NCBI RefSeq assembly: GCF_000720115.1
Contig: NZ_JOIR01000021.1
Coordinates: 1 to 64,000 of the forward strand
Direction of reading: 5' to 3'
DNA: 64,000 nt
DNA from: Streptomyces sp. NRRL F-2580
GTDB taxonomy: Bacteria > Actinomycetota > Actinomycetes > Streptomycetales > Streptomycetaceae
The notes below the pieces were generated by a model. The model worked only from the letters and a program-made list of their open reading frames with translations. It was not told the origin of the DNA and ran no database searches. Below are positions 1 to 11,917 of the stretch, piece by piece (within the stretch, counting starts at the first letter, position 1; every line of letters begins with the position of its first letter). The position numbers and the translations under genes were made by a program.

Positions 1-2
1 TC

Positions 3-3000
3 CCCATCATCTCCAACCTCACCGGACAACCCGCCACCACCGAACAACTCACCAACCCCGACTACTGGGTCCAACACCTCCGCCACACCGTCCGCTTCAG
101 CGACGGCATCCAATACCTCCACAACCAGAACGTCACCACATACCTGGAGCTCGGCCCGGACGGCGTGCTCACCGCCATGACCCGGACGATCCTGACCTCC
201 GGGGAGGCCGAGGCCCGGCAGGTGGTCACCGCGGTCCCGCTGCTGCGCAAGGGCCGTCCCGAGGGCGGGACCCTCGCGGCCGCGCTCGCCCAGGCCTACG
301 TCCGCGGCGCGGACGTCGAGTGGCGCGGGTTCCTGCCCGGTGGCCGGGCCGTCGCCCTGCCCACCTACCCCTACCAGCGCGACAGCTACTGGCTGAGCGT
401 TCCCGCCGCCCCCGTGGCGCCGAGGCCGGCCGGCGGGCACCCCCTGCTGGACCAGACGGTCGAACTCGCCGCGGGCCAGGGATGGTTGTTCACCGGCACG
501 CTCGACGCGGACGCCGATCCGTGGCTGGCGGAGCACGCCATCCTGGGCCGGCCGCTGCTGCCGGGCGCGGCTGTCGCGGAGCTCGCCCTGTACGCGGCCC
601 GGCGGGCGGGCGCGGCGCAGGTGGCCGAGCTCACCCTCGAACAGCCGCTGCCGCTGGACGAGCGCGTCACCGTCCAGCTGATGGTGGGTGCCCCCGGGAC
701 CGACGGGTCGCGCACCCTGGCGCTCCACTCGCGGCCCGAGGGGACGCCGGGCGCGGCATGGGTCCGGCACGCCTCCGGGCTGCTGGCCGACGAGGCTTCC
801 GCAGCGCCGGGCGACCCGGCCGACCTGGCCGTCTGGCCGCCGCAGGGCGCCACCGAGATACCCGTCGGCGACCTCTACGCCCGCCTCGCCGAGCGCGGAT
901 ACACGTACGGCCCCGCCTTCCAGGGCCTGCGGACCGTGTGGAGTCGCGGGAGCGACCTCTACGCGGAGGTGGTTCTCCCCGACAGCGCCACGGGCCCGCA
1001 GGGTGACGGCTTCGGTCTGCACCCGGCCGCCCTGGACGCGGCCCTGCACACCGCCCTCGTCGGAGCCGGTGCCGGAGACCGGCTGCTGGTGCCCTTCGCG
1101 TGGAGCGGTCTGACCCTGCGGGCGCCGGGCGCCACCGAACTGCTGGTCCGCCTGCGGCGGGGCACGGGCGACAGCTACTCGCTGCTGATCGCCGACCTGT
1201 CCGGTGACCCGGTGTTCACCGCCGAGGCGCTCGCCGTGCGCGAGCTGCGGGCGGACCCGGCGGCCGCCGCCGGACCGGTGCACGGGGCCGGCCTGTTCGG
1301 CCTGCACTGGTCCCCGCTGCGCGGGACCGCTCCCGTTCCGGCCGGCCCGTGGGCCGTCCTGGGCGACGCGGACTCCGCCGTCGTGGATGCCGTACGGGCC
1401 GCCGGCGTGGCCGTCCGGGCCTACCCCGGCCTGGACGGGCTGCAGGAAGCGGTCGACGGGGGCGCCCCGGTGCCGTCCGTGGTCGTGACGCCGGTGCCCG
1501 CGGTGCCGGCCGGGTCGGGCCGGGCCGTGCTCACGGCCCTGGCGCCGGCCCAGCGCTGGCTGGCCGACGAGCGGTTCGCGGACTCCCGGCTCGCCTTCCT
1601 CACCGAGGGCGCGGTCGCGGTGGCGGACACCGAGTACCCGGATCCCGCCCTGGCGGCGGTCTGGGGCCTGATCCGCTCCGCCCAGTCGGAGCAGCCCGGC
1701 CGGTTCGCCCTCGTCGACGCCGACGGGCGGCCCGAGTCCGTACGCGCTCTCGTGCCGGCCCTGGCCTCCCCGGAGCCGCAGCTCGCGGTGCGGGCGGGGC
1801 GGATCTCGGCGCCGGCCCTGCGCGTTCACCGGCCCGCCGTCACCGAGGACGCCCCGGCGGGCTTCGGAGCGGACAGCCACGTCCTGGTCACCGGTGGTCT
1901 GGGCACGCTGGGCCGGCTGTTGGCCCGGCACCTGGTGAAGCACCACGGGGTACGGCGGCTGCTCCTGACCGGCCGCCGCGGTGCGGCGACCCCGGGTGCG
2001 GAGGAGTTCACGGCCGAACTGGCCGCGCTGGGCGCGGAGGTGACCGTGGCCGCCTGCGACACCGGCGACCGCGCCGCCGTGGCCGCCCTGCTGGCCTCCG
2101 TACCGGCGGGCCGGCCGCTGACGGCGGTGGTCCACGCCGCGGGCGTGAGCGACGACTCCGTCCTCGCGGGACTCACCCCGGAGCGGATGGAAGGGGTGCT
2201 GCGGCCCAAGGCCGACGCCGCCCTCCACCTGCACGAGCTGACCCGGGACCTGGAGCTGTCGGCCTTCGTCCTCTTCTCCTCGCTCGCGGGCACCCTGGGT
2301 TCCGCGGGACAGGGCAACTACGCGGCGGCCAACGCGTTCCTGGACGCCCTGGCCCAGCGGCGCCGCGCCGCCGGGCTGCCGGCCCTGTCCCTGGTCTGGG
2401 GTCTGTGGGCGCAGGAGAGCACGCTGACCGGCGACCTCGGCGCGGCGGACCTGAAGCGCCTGGCCCGCTCCGGGATCGGGGCGCTGTCCGCCGAGGAGGG
2501 TCTGGCCCTGTTCGACGCGGGCGTGGAATCCGGCGCCGCGGTCCTGACCGCCGCCCACCTCGACCTGCGGACGGCGGATCCGGAGGCGGTCGCGGTGCTG
2601 CTGCGGGGGCTGGCTCCGGCCCGGCGCGGTGGTACGGGCGGTGCTCCCGCGGCCCCGGACACGGCGGCCGACCTGCGCGAGCGGCTGGCCCGGGCGCCCC
2701 GGCGCGAGCACCGTCACCTCCTGCTCGAGGCGGTACGGGTCGAAGTGGCGGCCGTACTGGGCCATGCGAGCCGTGACAAGGTGCCGGCCGACGGCCGGTT
2801 CCAGGACCTGGGCTTCGACTCCCTGACCGCGGTCGAGCTGCGCAACCGCCTGACGGCCGCGACCGGCGTCAAGCTGCCGCCCACGCTCATCTTCGACCAC
2901 CCGACCCCGGGTGCCCTCGCGGACCGGCTGCGGGCCGCGCTCGTACCCGACGTGCCGACGCGGGACACCCCCGAGGACGCCGCGAACGGCGCCGCCGGTA

Positions 3001-3089
3001 CCGACGGCGCCGGCCTGCCGGACGGCGGGAGCGCGCTCGACACGATGAGCGCCGACGACTTGGTCCGCCTGGCCCTGGGCGAGGGCTGA
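3..3089 (+). CDS. Modular type I polyketide synthase, 3' part (AT end-DH-KR-ACP), truncated by window edge
   Basis: This is the C-terminal part of a modular PKS, open from base 3 in this frame; about 1,028 residues remain. The first ~60 residues are the end of an acyltransferase ([16 protein letters not shown]), so the KS and the extender-specificity region of the AT lie outside. A dehydratase follows, with [10 protein letters not shown] (HxxxGxxxxP) near 535-565 and LDAALH near 1035. No enoylreductase is present. The ketoreductase has TGGLGTLG near 1890 and a Ser/Tyr/Asn set (FSSLAG, NYAAAN) near 2275-2330; SDD stands where B-type KRs usually carry LDD. The ACP serine (GFDSL) is at 2820-2822. 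The module should therefore yield an alpha,beta-unsaturated intermediate. The next PKS gene begins 111 nt downstream. Codon choice changes abruptly near base 145. Confidence 0.93.
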   Translation, partial: PIISNLTGQPATTEQLTNPDYWVQHLRHTVRFSDGIQYLHNQNVTTYLELGPDGVLTAMTRTILTSGEAEARQVVTAVPLLRKGRPEGGTLAAALAQAYVRGADVEWRGFLPGGRAVALPTYPYQRDSYWLSVPAAPVAPRPAGGHPLLDQTVELAAGQGWLFTGTLDADADPWLAEHAILGRPLLPGAAVAELALYAARRAGAAQVAELTLEQPLPLDERVTVQLMVGAPGTDGSRTLALHSRPEGTPGAAWVRHASGLLADEASAAPGDPADLAVWPPQGATEIPVGDLYARLAERGYTYGPAFQGLRTVWSRGSDLYAEVVLPDSATGPQGDGFGLHPAALDAALHTALVGAGAGDRLLVPFAWSGLTLRAPGATELLVRLRRGTGDSYSLLIADLSGDPVFTAEALAVRELRADPAAAAGPVHGAGLFGLHWSPLRGTAPVPAGPWAVLGDADSAVVDAVRAAGVAVRAYPGLDGLQEAVDGGAPVPSVVVTPVPAVPAGSGRAVLTALAPAQRWLADERFADSRLAFLTEGAVAVADTEYPDPALAAVWGLIRSAQSEQPGRFALVDADGRPESVRALVPALASPEPQLAVRAGRISAPALRVHRPAVTEDAPAGFGADSHVLVTGGLGTLGRLLARHLVKHHGVRRLLLTGRRGAATPGAEEFTAELAALGAEVTVAACDTGDRAAVAALLASVPAGRPLTAVVHAAGVSDDSVLAGLTPERMEGVLRPKADAALHLHELTRDLELSAFVLFSSLAGTLGSAGQGNYAAANAFLDALAQRRRAAGLPALSLVWGLWAQESTLTGDLGAADLKRLARSGIGALSAEEGLALFDAGVESGAAVLTAAHLDLRTADPEAVAVLLRGLAPARRGGTGGAPAAPDTAADLRERLARAPRREHRHLLLEAVRVEVAAVLGHASRDKVPADGRFQDLGFDSLTAVELRNRLTAATGVKLPPTLIFDHPTPGALADRLRAALVPDVPTRDTPEDAANGAAGTDGAGLPDGGSALDTMSADDLVRLALGEG

Positions 3090-3200
3090 CCCCCCGCCCG
3101 GGCCCCGGCCCCGGACCCGTTCCGGACCCCCGACCCAGACACCAGACCCACACCCAGCCCCCCCACGGGGCCCCCAACAGGGAAGTACGGAGAGAACAGG

Positions 3201-6200
3201 ATGGCTTCCACAACCCAACAGCAGGTCGTCGAGGCGTTGCGGACCGCGCTGAAGGAGAACGAGCGGCTCAAGGCCGACCACGCCCGCCTCGTGGAACGCG
3301 AGCACGAGCCGATCGCGATCGTGGGCATGGCCTGCCGCTACCCGGGTGGCGTCCGTTCCCCACAGGACCTGTGGCGACTGGCCACCGACGAGGTGGACGC
3401 CGTCGGGCCGTTCCCCGCCGACCGCGGCTGGGACCTGGCGGGCCTGTACGACCCCGACCCGGACCGGCCGCACACCTCGTACGCCCGGGAGGGCGGATTC
3501 CTGTACGAGGCGGCGCAGTTCGACGCCGAGTTCTTCGGGGTCTCGCCGCGCGAGGCGCACAGCATCGACCCGCAGCAGCGCCTGCTGCTGGAGACGGCGT
3601 GGGAGGCCTTCGAGCACGCGGGCATCGACCCGGCCGCGCTGCGGGGCAGCCGCACGGGCGTGTTCGTCGGCACCATGTACGCCGACTACATGAACCGGTT
3701 CTCCCCCGCCCCGGAGGAGTACGAGGGCTTCCTGAGCGTCGGCGGCGCCGGCAGCGTGGCCTCCGGGCGGCTGTCCTACACCTTCGGACTGGAGGGTCCG
3801 GCCCTCACCGTCGACACGGCCTGCTCCTCCTCCCTCGTGGCGCTGCACCTGGCCTGTGCCTCGCTGCGGCGCGGGGAGTCCACGATGGCGCTGGTCGGCG
3901 GTGCCACGGTGATGGCGACGCCGATGCCGTTCGTGGAGTTCAGCCGGCAGCGCGGGCTCGCCGCCGACGGCCGCTGCAAGGCCTTCTCGGCCGCCGCGGA
4001 CGGCACCGGCTGGGCCGAGGGCGCCGGTCTGCTGCTGGTCGAACGGCTCTCCGACGCCCGCCGCAACGGACACCGCGTCCTGGCCGTGGTCCGTGGTTCG
4101 GCCGTCAACCAGGACGGCGCCAGCAACGGGCTGACCGCCCCCAGCGGCCCCGCGCAGGAGCAGCTGATCCGCCAGGCCCTGGCCGCCGCCGGCCTCACCG
4201 CCGCCGACGTCGACGCGGTGGAGGCGCACGGAACGGGCACCTCGCTGGGCGACCCGATCGAGGCGCAGGCGCTGCTGGCCACCTACGGCAGCGGGCGTCC
4301 GGCGGACCGGCCGCTCCACCTGGGCTCCCTGAAGTCGAACATCGGCCACACCCAGGCCGCGGCCGGGGTCGGCGGCGTCATCAAGATGGCGATGGCGCTG
4401 CGCGAGGGGGTGCTGCCGCGGACCCTGCACGTGGACGAGGCCACCCCGCACGTGGACTGGTCGAGCGGCGCCGTCTCCCTGCTGACCGAGACGATCCCGT
4501 GGCCCGAGCGGGGCGGGCGGCCGCGCCGGGCCGCGGTGTCCTCCTTCGGGATCAGCGGTACCAACGCGCACGTCATCCTGGAGCAGGCGCCCGCGCCGGA
4601 GCCGGCCGCCGCCGGGGAGCCGGCCGCGCTGCCGGCCGTACCGGTGGTGCTGTCGGCGGCCGGGGAGCCCGCGCTGCGCGCGCAGGCCGACCGGCTGTAC
4701 CGGCACCTGACCGAGGCCGACGGCGACGCGCTGGCGGACGTGGGCTTCTCCCTGGCCACCACCCGCGGCCACCTCCCGCACCGGGCGGTGCTGCTCGCCG
4801 AGGACCGCGACGAACTGCTCGACGGGCTGCGCGCGCTGGCCGACGGGGTGCCGGGGCCGGACGTGGTCCGCGCGACGGCCGGGGAGGGCCGCACCGCCTT
4901 CCTCTTCGCCGGTCAGGGCTCCCAGCGCGCCCGGATGGGCCAGGAACTGTACGAGGCCTTCCCGGTGTTCGCGGCGGCCTTCGACGGGGTGTGCGCCGCC
5001 CTGGAACCGCACCTGGAGCAGCCCCTGCGGGATGTGGTCCTCGCGGCCGAGGACAGCCCCGAGGGCGGACTGCTGAACCGGACGCGGTACACGCAGCCGG
5101 CGCTCTTCGCCTTCGAGGTGGCCCTGTTCCGCCTCCTGGAGTCGTGGGGCATCCGGCCCGACGCCGTCCTCGGGCACTCCGTCGGCGCCCTCGCGGCCGT
5201 CCACACCTCGGGCGCCCTCTCGCTGGCGGACGCCGCCGAGCTGGCCGCCGTACGCGGCCGGATCATGCAGCAACTCCCCTCCGGCGGGGCGATGGTGGCC
5301 CTGCGCGCCTCCGAGGAGCAGGCGACGGCCCTGCTCGCGGGGCACGAGGAGCTCGTCTCGCTCGCCGCGGTGAACGGCCCGGCCGCCACGGTGCTCTCGG
5401 GTGACCGGGAGGCCCTGGCCGCCGTGGTCGCGGACTTCGAGGCGGCCGGCGGGAAGGCGACCTGGCTGCGCGTCAGCCACGCCTTCCACTCGCCGCTGAT
5501 GGAGCCGGCGATGGCGGAGCTGCGGGCCGTGGTCGCCCGCCTGGACTTCCAGGAGCCGCAGCTCTCCTTCGTCTCCGACCTGACCGGCCGGCCCGTGGGC
5601 GCGGACGAGCTCGCCGACCCGGAGTACTGGGTCCGGCACGCGCGCCGCGCCGTCCGCTTCCAGGACGGCGTCGGCGCTCTCGCGGAGCTGGGCTGCACCC
5701 GCTTCGTGGAGGTGGGGCCGGGCACCGACCTCACCTCGATGGCCGCCGACTGCCTGGAGGAGGCGGACCGGGGCCGCTCCGGCGCCCGCACGCTCATCCC
5801 CTCGCTGCGGCGGCGCCTGCCGGAGGTGACCTCGCTGCTCACGGCGGTCGCGCGGATGCACGCCTGCGGCGGTGACGTCGACTGGGCCGCCGTGTTCGCG
5901 GGCCGCGGGGCGCGCCGGGTGGAGCTGCCCACGTACGCCTTCCAGCACCGGCCGTACTGGATCGACCTGCCGGCCGGGTCCGGGGACGTGAGCTCCGCCG
6001 GGCTCACCGCCGTCGGCCACCCGCTGCTGACGGCCTCCACCGAACTGCCCGACAGCGGCGGCCTGCTGCTGACCGGCCGGCTCTCCCTGGCACGCCACCC
6101 GTGGCTGGCCGACCACCGCGTCGGCGGCCGGGTGCTGCTGCCGGGCACCGCGCTGCTGGACCTGGTGACGTGCGCCGCCCGCGAGGCGGGCTGCGGCCTC

Positions 6201-9200
6201 GTCGAGGAGCTCGTCCTGGAGGCGCCGCTGGTGGTGCCGGAGGAGGGGGAGGTCCGGCTGCGGGTGTCCCTGGCCGCCGCTGACGCCTCCGGCAGCCGGG
6301 CCGTCGCCGTCCACTCCCGTCCCGGGGGCGACGCCGACGGGCAGGGCTGGTCCCGCAACGCCCAGGGCTCGGTCCTCGCCGACGGCTCCGCACCGGCGCC
6401 GGAGCAGGCCGCGGACCTGGCCGCGCAGTGGCCGCCGCGGGGGGCCGAGCCGGTCTCCGTACCGGTGGCCGGGCTCTACGCCGCCCTCGGCGCCAAGGGC
6501 CTCGCCTACGGGCCCGTCTTCCGCGGCGTGCGCGCCGTGTGGCGGCGCGGGCGGGAGGTCTTCGCCGAGGTGGCGCTCCCGGGTGAACGGCCCGGCGCCG
6601 ACGGGTACGGGCTGCACCCGGCGCTGCTCGACGCGGCCCTGCACCCGATCGCCCTCGGCGGCCTGATCGACGGGGGCGAAGGCGCCGGCACCGGCGCCGA
6701 CGAGCGGACGTTCCTGCCGTACGCCTGGTCCGGTGTCCGCACGCACGGCCCCGCCGGCACGGTCCTGCGGGTCCGGCTCGCACCGTCCGGCGCGAACGCG
6801 GTGGGCATCGACGTCGCGGACGGCTCGGGCCGCCCGGTCGCCTCGATCGGCTCGCTGGCCCTGCGTCCGCTCCCGGCGGAGGCCCTGCCCGCCCACGACG
6901 CACCGGGCGACGGACTGCTGTTGCCCACGTGGGAGGAGCTGCCCGAACTGCCGCCCGCCCCCGCGACGCACCGCTGGGCACTGCTCGGTGCGTACGAAGG
7001 CGACGGCGAGGGCTCCTCCCTGCGCCTCGGCGCGGCCCTGTCCGGCCTGCCGGCCCTGACCGACGCGCTCTCCGCGGGCGCCGAGGCCCCCGCGCTGCTC
7101 GTCCTGCCCTGCCCGCCCTCCGCGGGCGGCGGCGCGCCGGACGCCGGCGCCGGGGCGGCCGTCCGCACGGCCCTGCACCAGGTCCTCGACGCGGTACGGC
7201 TCCTCGCGGAGGACGAGCGGCTGGCCGGTACCCGCCTGGCGGTCCTCACCCGGGGCGCCGTCACCCTGGGCGGCGAACAGCACCCCGGGCAGCTCGCCCA
7301 CCGTGCGGTGTGGGGCCTGCTGCGCTCCGCGCAGGCCGAACACCCCGACCGGTTCACGGTCCTCGACGAGGACGGCACCCCCGCCTCCCGGCGGGCCGTG
7401 ACGGCCGCGCTCGCCACGGGTGAGCCGCAGCTCGCCCTGCGCGGCGGCACCGCCTACCGTCCCTCGCTCGCCGAGCAGGACGCGGACACGGAGCTGCGGC
7501 CGCCCGCCGACACGCCGCACTGGCACCTCGACTACGTGGCCAAGGGGACCTTCGCGAACCTCGCCCTCAAACCCTGGCCGGAGGCGGCCGCCCCGCTGGA
7601 GGAGGGCCAGGTGCGGATCCGGATGCGGGTCGCCGGCCTGAACTTCCGCGACGTCCTGCTCTCCCTCGGGGTGATCCCGCCGTCCGTGGACGGGCACGCG
7701 GGCGGTTCGGGGCAGGGCGGTGAGGGCGCGGGCACCGTCCTCGAAGTGGGTCCCGGGGTCACCGACCTGCGGCCCGGCGACCGGGTGATGGGCCTGTTCC
7801 ACGGGATCGGCCCGACCTCGGTCACCGACCGCCGGTTCGTGTGCCGGATCCCGGAGGGCTGGTCATTCCGGCAGGCCGCGGCGGTTCCCGTCACCTACCT
7901 GACCGCCTACTACGGCCTGGTGGACCTGGCCGGCCTGCGCGCGGGCGAATCGGTGCTCGTGCACGCGGGAGCCGGCGGCGTCGGCACGGCGGCGATCCAG
8001 ATCGCCCGCCACCTCGGCGCCGAGGTGTACTCCACGGCGAGCCCCGCCAAGTGGGACGCGTTGCGTGCGGCGGGGGTCCCGGACGGGCGCATCGCCTCCT
8101 CGCGCACCCTGGACTTCGAGAAGGCCTTCCTCGATGCCACCGGGGGCGACGGCGTCGACGTGGTGCTCAACTCCCTCGCCGGGGAGTTCGCGGACGCCTC
8201 GCTGCGGCTGCTGCCGCGCGGCGGACGGTTCCTGGAGATGGGCAAGACCGACCGGCGCGACGCCGCCGAGGTGGCCGGCACGCACCCCGGGGTGACGTAC
8301 CGGACGTACGACGTCCGCGATCCCGGTCCGGACCGGATCCAGGAGATCTTCACCGACCTCCTCGGGCTGTTCGAGCGGGGCGCGCTCCAGGCACCGCCGG
8401 TGGCGGCCTGGGACCTGCGCCGGGCTCCCGACGCCTTCCGCCACCTGAGCGAGGCCCGGCACATCGGCAAGGTGGTGCTGGACCTGGCCGACGGGAACGA
8501 GCGCTGGGACACCGCCCGGGCGGTCCTGATCACCGGCGGTCTGGGCTGGCTGGGCCGGCTCGCCGCCCGCCACCTGGTGGCCGAGCACGGGATACGGCAG
8601 CTGGTCCTGATGGGCCGCGGGCTGCCCGGCGAGGACGCGGCCCGGGACATCGCCGGGCTGCGCGCCCTGGGCGCGGACGTCCGTACGGTGCCCTGCGACG
8701 CGGCCGACCGGGCCGCGCTGGCCTCGGCCCTCGACGGGCTGGCCGGCGACGGCGTCCGCATCGGCGGGGTCGTGCACGCGGCGGGGGTGCTGGACGACGG
8801 CCTGCTCACCTCGATGACCGCCGAGAGCCTGGAGCGGACCCTGCGTCCGAAGGTGGACGCGGCGCTCCACCTGCACGAGCTCACCGAGCCGCTCGGCCTC
8901 GACGCGTTCGTCGTCTTCTCCTCCCTCGCGGGAACGCTCAGCTCTCCCGGGCAGGCCGGCTACGCGGCCGGCAACGCCTTCCTCGACGGGCTGATGGAGT
9001 ACCGGCGTTCGGTCGGCCGCCCCGGCGTCTCCGTCGTGTGGGGCCTGTGGGAGGGGGCCGGCGGCATGGGCGCCGGTCTGACCGACGCGGACGTCGCCCG
9101 CATGGCGCGGGTGGGCGTGGCTCCGCTCACCTCGGAGCTCGGGCTGGAACTGCTGGACGCCGCGGTCCGCCGCGACCGTCCGGTGGCGGTGGCGGCGCGG

Positions 9201-9845
9201 TGGGACCTCGACGGGCTGCGGGCCCGGATCGCGGAGGGCGCGGCGGTGCCGGCCCTGCTGCGGAGCCTGGTGCCCGCCCCGGCGCCCGCCGCGGGGGCGC
9301 GGTCCGCGCCCGGGACGGCGGCGGGGGCGGCGGCCGCCGAGGCCTCGCTGACCGGCGACCGCCTGCTGGACTGCGTGCTCCACGAGGTCGCGGCCGTCCT
9401 GGGGCACGCCTCCGGTGCGGCGGTGGACCGGGACGGGGCGTTCGAACGGCTGGGCTTCGACTCGCTCACGGCGGTGGAGCTGCGCAACCGGCTCGCCGTC
9501 GCCACGGGCGTCAAACTGCCCGCCACGTTCGTCTACGACTGGCCGACCCCGGCCGAACTGGTGGTCCACCTGCGGGAACTGCTCCCGGAGACGGCCGCCG
9601 AACCGGCCGCGGAAGCCTCCGCCGCACCGGCGGCGCAGCCCGCCGTGGGCGCGCCCGCCCCGGCGGACACGGCCGGCAACGGCGCCGGCGTCACCGTGGC
9701 GCTGCTCGCCGACATCGCCCGGCTGGAGGCCGCGGTCGCCGACCGGCCGCTGAGCGAGGCGCAGAGCGCCGTGGTCAGCGAGCGGCTGCGCGAGCTGCTG
9801 ACCGAACTGGGTTCTATGAAGGAGGATCACTCCGCGTGGGCATGA
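3201..9845 (+). CDS. Type I polyketide synthase, single fully reducing module (KS-AT-DH-ER-KR-ACP)
   Basis: A 2,214-residue protein with one elongation module. Residues 1-32 form a coiled-coil N-terminal docking helix ([17 protein letters not shown]). The KS (about 33-460) has DTACSSSL with Cys near 208, EAHGTGT and NIGHTQ, so it looks active. The AT (about 560-860) has GHSVG and HAFHSP, the malonyl-CoA signature. The DH has [10 protein letters not shown]; the ER (about 1436-1766) has NFRDVL and the nucleotide loop HAGAGGVG; the KR has TGGLGWLG and LDD (B-type). The ACP serine lies in GFDSL near 2087. A two-carbon unit should be added and fully reduced. There is no thioesterase; the end ([15 protein letters not shown] onward) resembles a C-terminal docking domain. 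Start chosen at ATG 3201 with GGAGA upstream. It overlaps the next gene. Confidence 0.95.
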   Translation: MASTTQQQVVEALRTALKENERLKADHARLVEREHEPIAIVGMACRYPGGVRSPQDLWRLATDEVDAVGPFPADRGWDLAGLYDPDPDRPHTSYAREGGFLYEAAQFDAEFFGVSPREAHSIDPQQRLLLETAWEAFEHAGIDPAALRGSRTGVFVGTMYADYMNRFSPAPEEYEGFLSVGGAGSVASGRLSYTFGLEGPALTVDTACSSSLVALHLACASLRRGESTMALVGGATVMATPMPFVEFSRQRGLAADGRCKAFSAAADGTGWAEGAGLLLVERLSDARRNGHRVLAVVRGSAVNQDGASNGLTAPSGPAQEQLIRQALAAAGLTAADVDAVEAHGTGTSLGDPIEAQALLATYGSGRPADRPLHLGSLKSNIGHTQAAAGVGGVIKMAMALREGVLPRTLHVDEATPHVDWSSGAVSLLTETIPWPERGGRPRRAAVSSFGISGTNAHVILEQAPAPEPAAAGEPAALPAVPVVLSAAGEPALRAQADRLYRHLTEADGDALADVGFSLATTRGHLPHRAVLLAEDRDELLDGLRALADGVPGPDVVRATAGEGRTAFLFAGQGSQRARMGQELYEAFPVFAAAFDGVCAALEPHLEQPLRDVVLAAEDSPEGGLLNRTRYTQPALFAFEVALFRLLESWGIRPDAVLGHSVGALAAVHTSGALSLADAAELAAVRGRIMQQLPSGGAMVALRASEEQATALLAGHEELVSLAAVNGPAATVLSGDREALAAVVADFEAAGGKATWLRVSHAFHSPLMEPAMAELRAVVARLDFQEPQLSFVSDLTGRPVGADELADPEYWVRHARRAVRFQDGVGALAELGCTRFVEVGPGTDLTSMAADCLEEADRGRSGARTLIPSLRRRLPEVTSLLTAVARMHACGGDVDWAAVFAGRGARRVELPTYAFQHRPYWIDLPAGSGDVSSAGLTAVGHPLLTASTELPDSGGLLLTGRLSLARHPWLADHRVGGRVLLPGTALLDLVTCAAREAGCGLVEELVLEAPLVVPEEGEVRLRVSLAAADASGSRAVAVHSRPGGDADGQGWSRNAQGSVLADGSAPAPEQAADLAAQWPPRGAEPVSVPVAGLYAALGAKGLAYGPVFRGVRAVWRRGREVFAEVALPGERPGADGYGLHPALLDAALHPIALGGLIDGGEGAGTGADERTFLPYAWSGVRTHGPAGTVLRVRLAPSGANAVGIDVADGSGRPVASIGSLALRPLPAEALPAHDAPGDGLLLPTWEELPELPPAPATHRWALLGAYEGDGEGSSLRLGAALSGLPALTDALSAGAEAPALLVLPCPPSAGGGAPDAGAGAAVRTALHQVLDAVRLLAEDERLAGTRLAVLTRGAVTLGGEQHPGQLAHRAVWGLLRSAQAEHPDRFTVLDEDGTPASRRAVTAALATGEPQLALRGGTAYRPSLAEQDADTELRPPADTPHWHLDYVAKGTFANLALKPWPEAAAPLEEGQVRIRMRVAGLNFRDVLLSLGVIPPSVDGHAGGSGQGGEGAGTVLEVGPGVTDLRPGDRVMGLFHGIGPTSVTDRRFVCRIPEGWSFRQAAAVPVTYLTAYYGLVDLAGLRAGESVLVHAGAGGVGTAAIQIARHLGAEVYSTASPAKWDALRAAGVPDGRIASSRTLDFEKAFLDATGGDGVDVVLNSLAGEFADASLRLLPRGGRFLEMGKTDRRDAAEVAGTHPGVTYRTYDVRDPGPDRIQEIFTDLLGLFERGALQAPPVAAWDLRRAPDAFRHLSEARHIGKVVLDLADGNERWDTARAVLITGGLGWLGRLAARHLVAEHGIRQLVLMGRGLPGEDAARDIAGLRALGADVRTVPCDAADRAALASALDGLAGDGVRIGGVVHAAGVLDDGLLTSMTAESLERTLRPKVDAALHLHELTEPLGLDAFVVFSSLAGTLSSPGQAGYAAGNAFLDGLMEYRRSVGRPGVSVVWGLWEGAGGMGAGLTDADVARMARVGVAPLTSELGLELLDAAVRRDRPVAVAARWDLDGLRARIAEGAAVPALLRSLVPAPAPAAGARSAPGTAAGAAAAEASLTGDRLLDCVLHEVAAVLGHASGAAVDRDGAFERLGFDSLTAVELRNRLAVATGVKLPATFVYDWPTPAELVVHLRELLPETAAEPAAEASAAPAAQPAVGAPAPADTAGNGAGVTVALLADIARLEAAVADRPLSEAQSAVVSERLRELLTELGSMKEDHSAWA

Positions 9846-11917
9846 CCAATTCCCCGACGGCCGCGCCGGCTCCGCCGGCCGGCCGTGCCACCCGGTCGAC
9901 CGGGCCCGCGAACGGGCCCGTCGACCCCTCCCGGTGGATCCGTACCTACCACGACCGGCCGTCCGCGACCGCCCGCCTCGTGTGCTTTCCGCACGCGGGC
10001 GGGGCCGCGAACGCCTTCGTGGCGCTGTCGGCCGCGCTGCCCGAGGACATCGAGCTGCTCGCCGTCCAGTACCCCGGCCGCCAGGACCGGCGCGCCGAAC
10101 CCTGCGCCGAGGAGATCGGCGAGCTCGCCGCGGGCGTCGCCGGGGCCCTCGCCTCCCGCTCCGATCTGCCGGTGTTCCTCCTCGGTCACAGCATGGGGGC
10201 CCTCGTGGCCTTCGAGACGGCCCGGCTCCTGGAGGAACGCGGCCCCGTGGCCAGGCTGTTCGTCTCGGCGGCCCGGCCCCCCGCGCAGGACTGGGAGGAG
10301 CCCGACCTGACCGGCGTCGGCGACGAGGAGCTGGTCGCCGGGCTGCGGCGGCTCGGGGGCATCCCCGAACCGCTGCTGCGGGACCCGGAGATCCTCGGCG
10401 AGGTGCTGCGCCTGCTGCGCGCCGACCACCGGGCGCTGCTGCGCTACCGCTGCGCCGACGGGGCCGCCGTGGCAGCCCCGCTCACCGTGCTCCTGGCGGC
10501 GTCCGACCCGAAGAACTCCCTGGAGCAGATGGCCGACTGGGCCCGGCACGGCAGGAACGGGCACACCCTCGTGACGCTGTCCGGCGGGCACTTCTCGCTC
10601 GTCGAACGGCCCGGGGAGACCGGGCCGCTGCTCACCCACTGCGTCCGCCAGGACCTGGCACGGCTCGCCGCGGCGCCCCCGGCCGCGGAGCCGCAGGCGC
10701 CCGCCGCCCCGGCCGAGGAGCCCCTCGCCGACCTCGTACGGGAGATCCTGCTGGGCGGCCTCGAAGGCCGCACCCCGGCGCTGCCGACGGACCCGACGGC
10801 GCTGGAGGACGCGGCCCGCGCGGTGATGTCCCCCGAGGGCTTCGCGTACGTGGCGGGCACCGCCGGCTCCGGCGCGACCGGCCGGGCCAACCGCGCGGCC
10901 TTCGACCGCCACCGGCTGGTGCCGCGGATGCTTCGCGGCACCCGCCGGGCCGACACCTCGGTGACGCTGTTCGGGCAGCGGCTGCCCGTACCGGTCCTGC
11001 TGGCACCGCTGGCCGCGCAGCAAGTGGCCCACCCCGAGGGCGAGTCGGCCACGGCGCGGGCCGCCGCGGCGGCCGGTGTGCCGCTGGTGCTGTCGACCTT
11101 CGCCTCCCGCACGCTGGAGGAGGTGGCCGAGCAGGCGGGTGACCACCCGCGCTGGTTCCAGCTGTACCTGCCCTCGGACCGGGCGGTGGGCGAGTCGCTG
11201 GTGCGGCGTGCCGAGGCCGCCGGCTACACGGCCGTCGTGGTCACGGTCGACGCCACCCACCTGGGCTTCCGCCCGGCCGAACTCGACAGCGGGTACTCGC
11301 CGTTCCTGCGCGGCACCGGCATCGCCAACTTCACGGGCGACCCGGCGTTCCTTGCCGGGCTGCCGGCCGGGGCGGACGCCACCGCGGCCGTGCTGCGCTG
11401 GGCCCAGATCTCCACCGACCCCACCCTCACCTGGGCGGACCTGGCGTGGCTGCGCGGTCTGACCCGGCTGCCGTTGCTCGTCAAGGGCATCCTGCACCCG
11501 GACGACGCCCGGCTGGCGCTGGAGCACGGCGCGGACGGCGTGGTCGTCTCCACGCACGGCGGCCGCCAGCTCGACGGCAGCGTGTCCGCGCTGGACGCAC
11601 TGCCCGCGGTGCGGGCGGCCGTCGGCCCGGACGTACCCGTGCTGATGGACTCCGGGATCCGGACCGGCAGCGACGTGGTCAAGGCCCTGGCCCTGGGCGC
11701 GGACGCCGTCCTCTACGGCAGGCCGTACGTGTACGGGCTCGGGCTCGGCGGCCGGGGCGGCGTCGAGCACGTGCTGCGCTGCCTGCTGACCGACCTCGGC
11801 CTGGCCCTGGCACTCACCGGCTGCGCCCGCCTCGCGGACGTCGGGCCGCACCTGCTCGCGGGCACCACCTCGGACACCCCCGGGCACGGGCCCGCGGAGA
11901 ACGGAGATCGGCGATGA
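9836..11917 (+). CDS. Fusion: type II thioesterase + FMN-dependent alpha-hydroxy-acid oxidase
   Basis: A 693-residue two-domain protein. Residues ~35-280 are an alpha/beta-hydrolase thioesterase of the type II class that edits or unloads carrier proteins: FPHAGG, GHSMG nucleophile near 117, and a late GGHFSLVE histidine. Residues ~305-690 are a lactate/glycolate-oxidase-family FMN barrel: the flavin lysine in [12 protein letters not shown], the catalytic His/Arg in THGGRQLDG near 572, and the phosphate-binding [11 protein letters not shown] and [10 protein letters not shown] segments. That family oxidises 2-hydroxy acids to 2-keto acids. The linker is Ala/Pro-rich. The start is probably GTG 9836, 10 nt after GGAGG; ATG 9842, overlapping the PKS stop as ATGA, is the alternative. 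A natural guess is oxidation of a PKS-derived 2-hydroxyacyl chain coupled to release, but no aminotransferase is present to use the product. Confidence 0.9.
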   Translation: MGMTNSPTAAPAPPAGRATRSTGPANGPVDPSRWIRTYHDRPSATARLVCFPHAGGAANAFVALSAALPEDIELLAVQYPGRQDRRAEPCAEEIGELAAGVAGALASRSDLPVFLLGHSMGALVAFETARLLEERGPVARLFVSAARPPAQDWEEPDLTGVGDEELVAGLRRLGGIPEPLLRDPEILGEVLRLLRADHRALLRYRCADGAAVAAPLTVLLAASDPKNSLEQMADWARHGRNGHTLVTLSGGHFSLVERPGETGPLLTHCVRQDLARLAAAPPAAEPQAPAAPAEEPLADLVREILLGGLEGRTPALPTDPTALEDAARAVMSPEGFAYVAGTAGSGATGRANRAAFDRHRLVPRMLRGTRRADTSVTLFGQRLPVPVLLAPLAAQQVAHPEGESATARAAAAAGVPLVLSTFASRTLEEVAEQAGDHPRWFQLYLPSDRAVGESLVRRAEAAGYTAVVVTVDATHLGFRPAELDSGYSPFLRGTGIANFTGDPAFLAGLPAGADATAAVLRWAQISTDPTLTWADLAWLRGLTRLPLLVKGILHPDDARLALEHGADGVVVSTHGGRQLDGSVSALDALPAVRAAVGPDVPVLMDSGIRTGSDVVKALALGADAVLYGRPYVYGLGLGGRGGVEHVLRCLLTDLGLALALTGCARLADVGPHLLAGTTSDTPGHGPAENGDRR

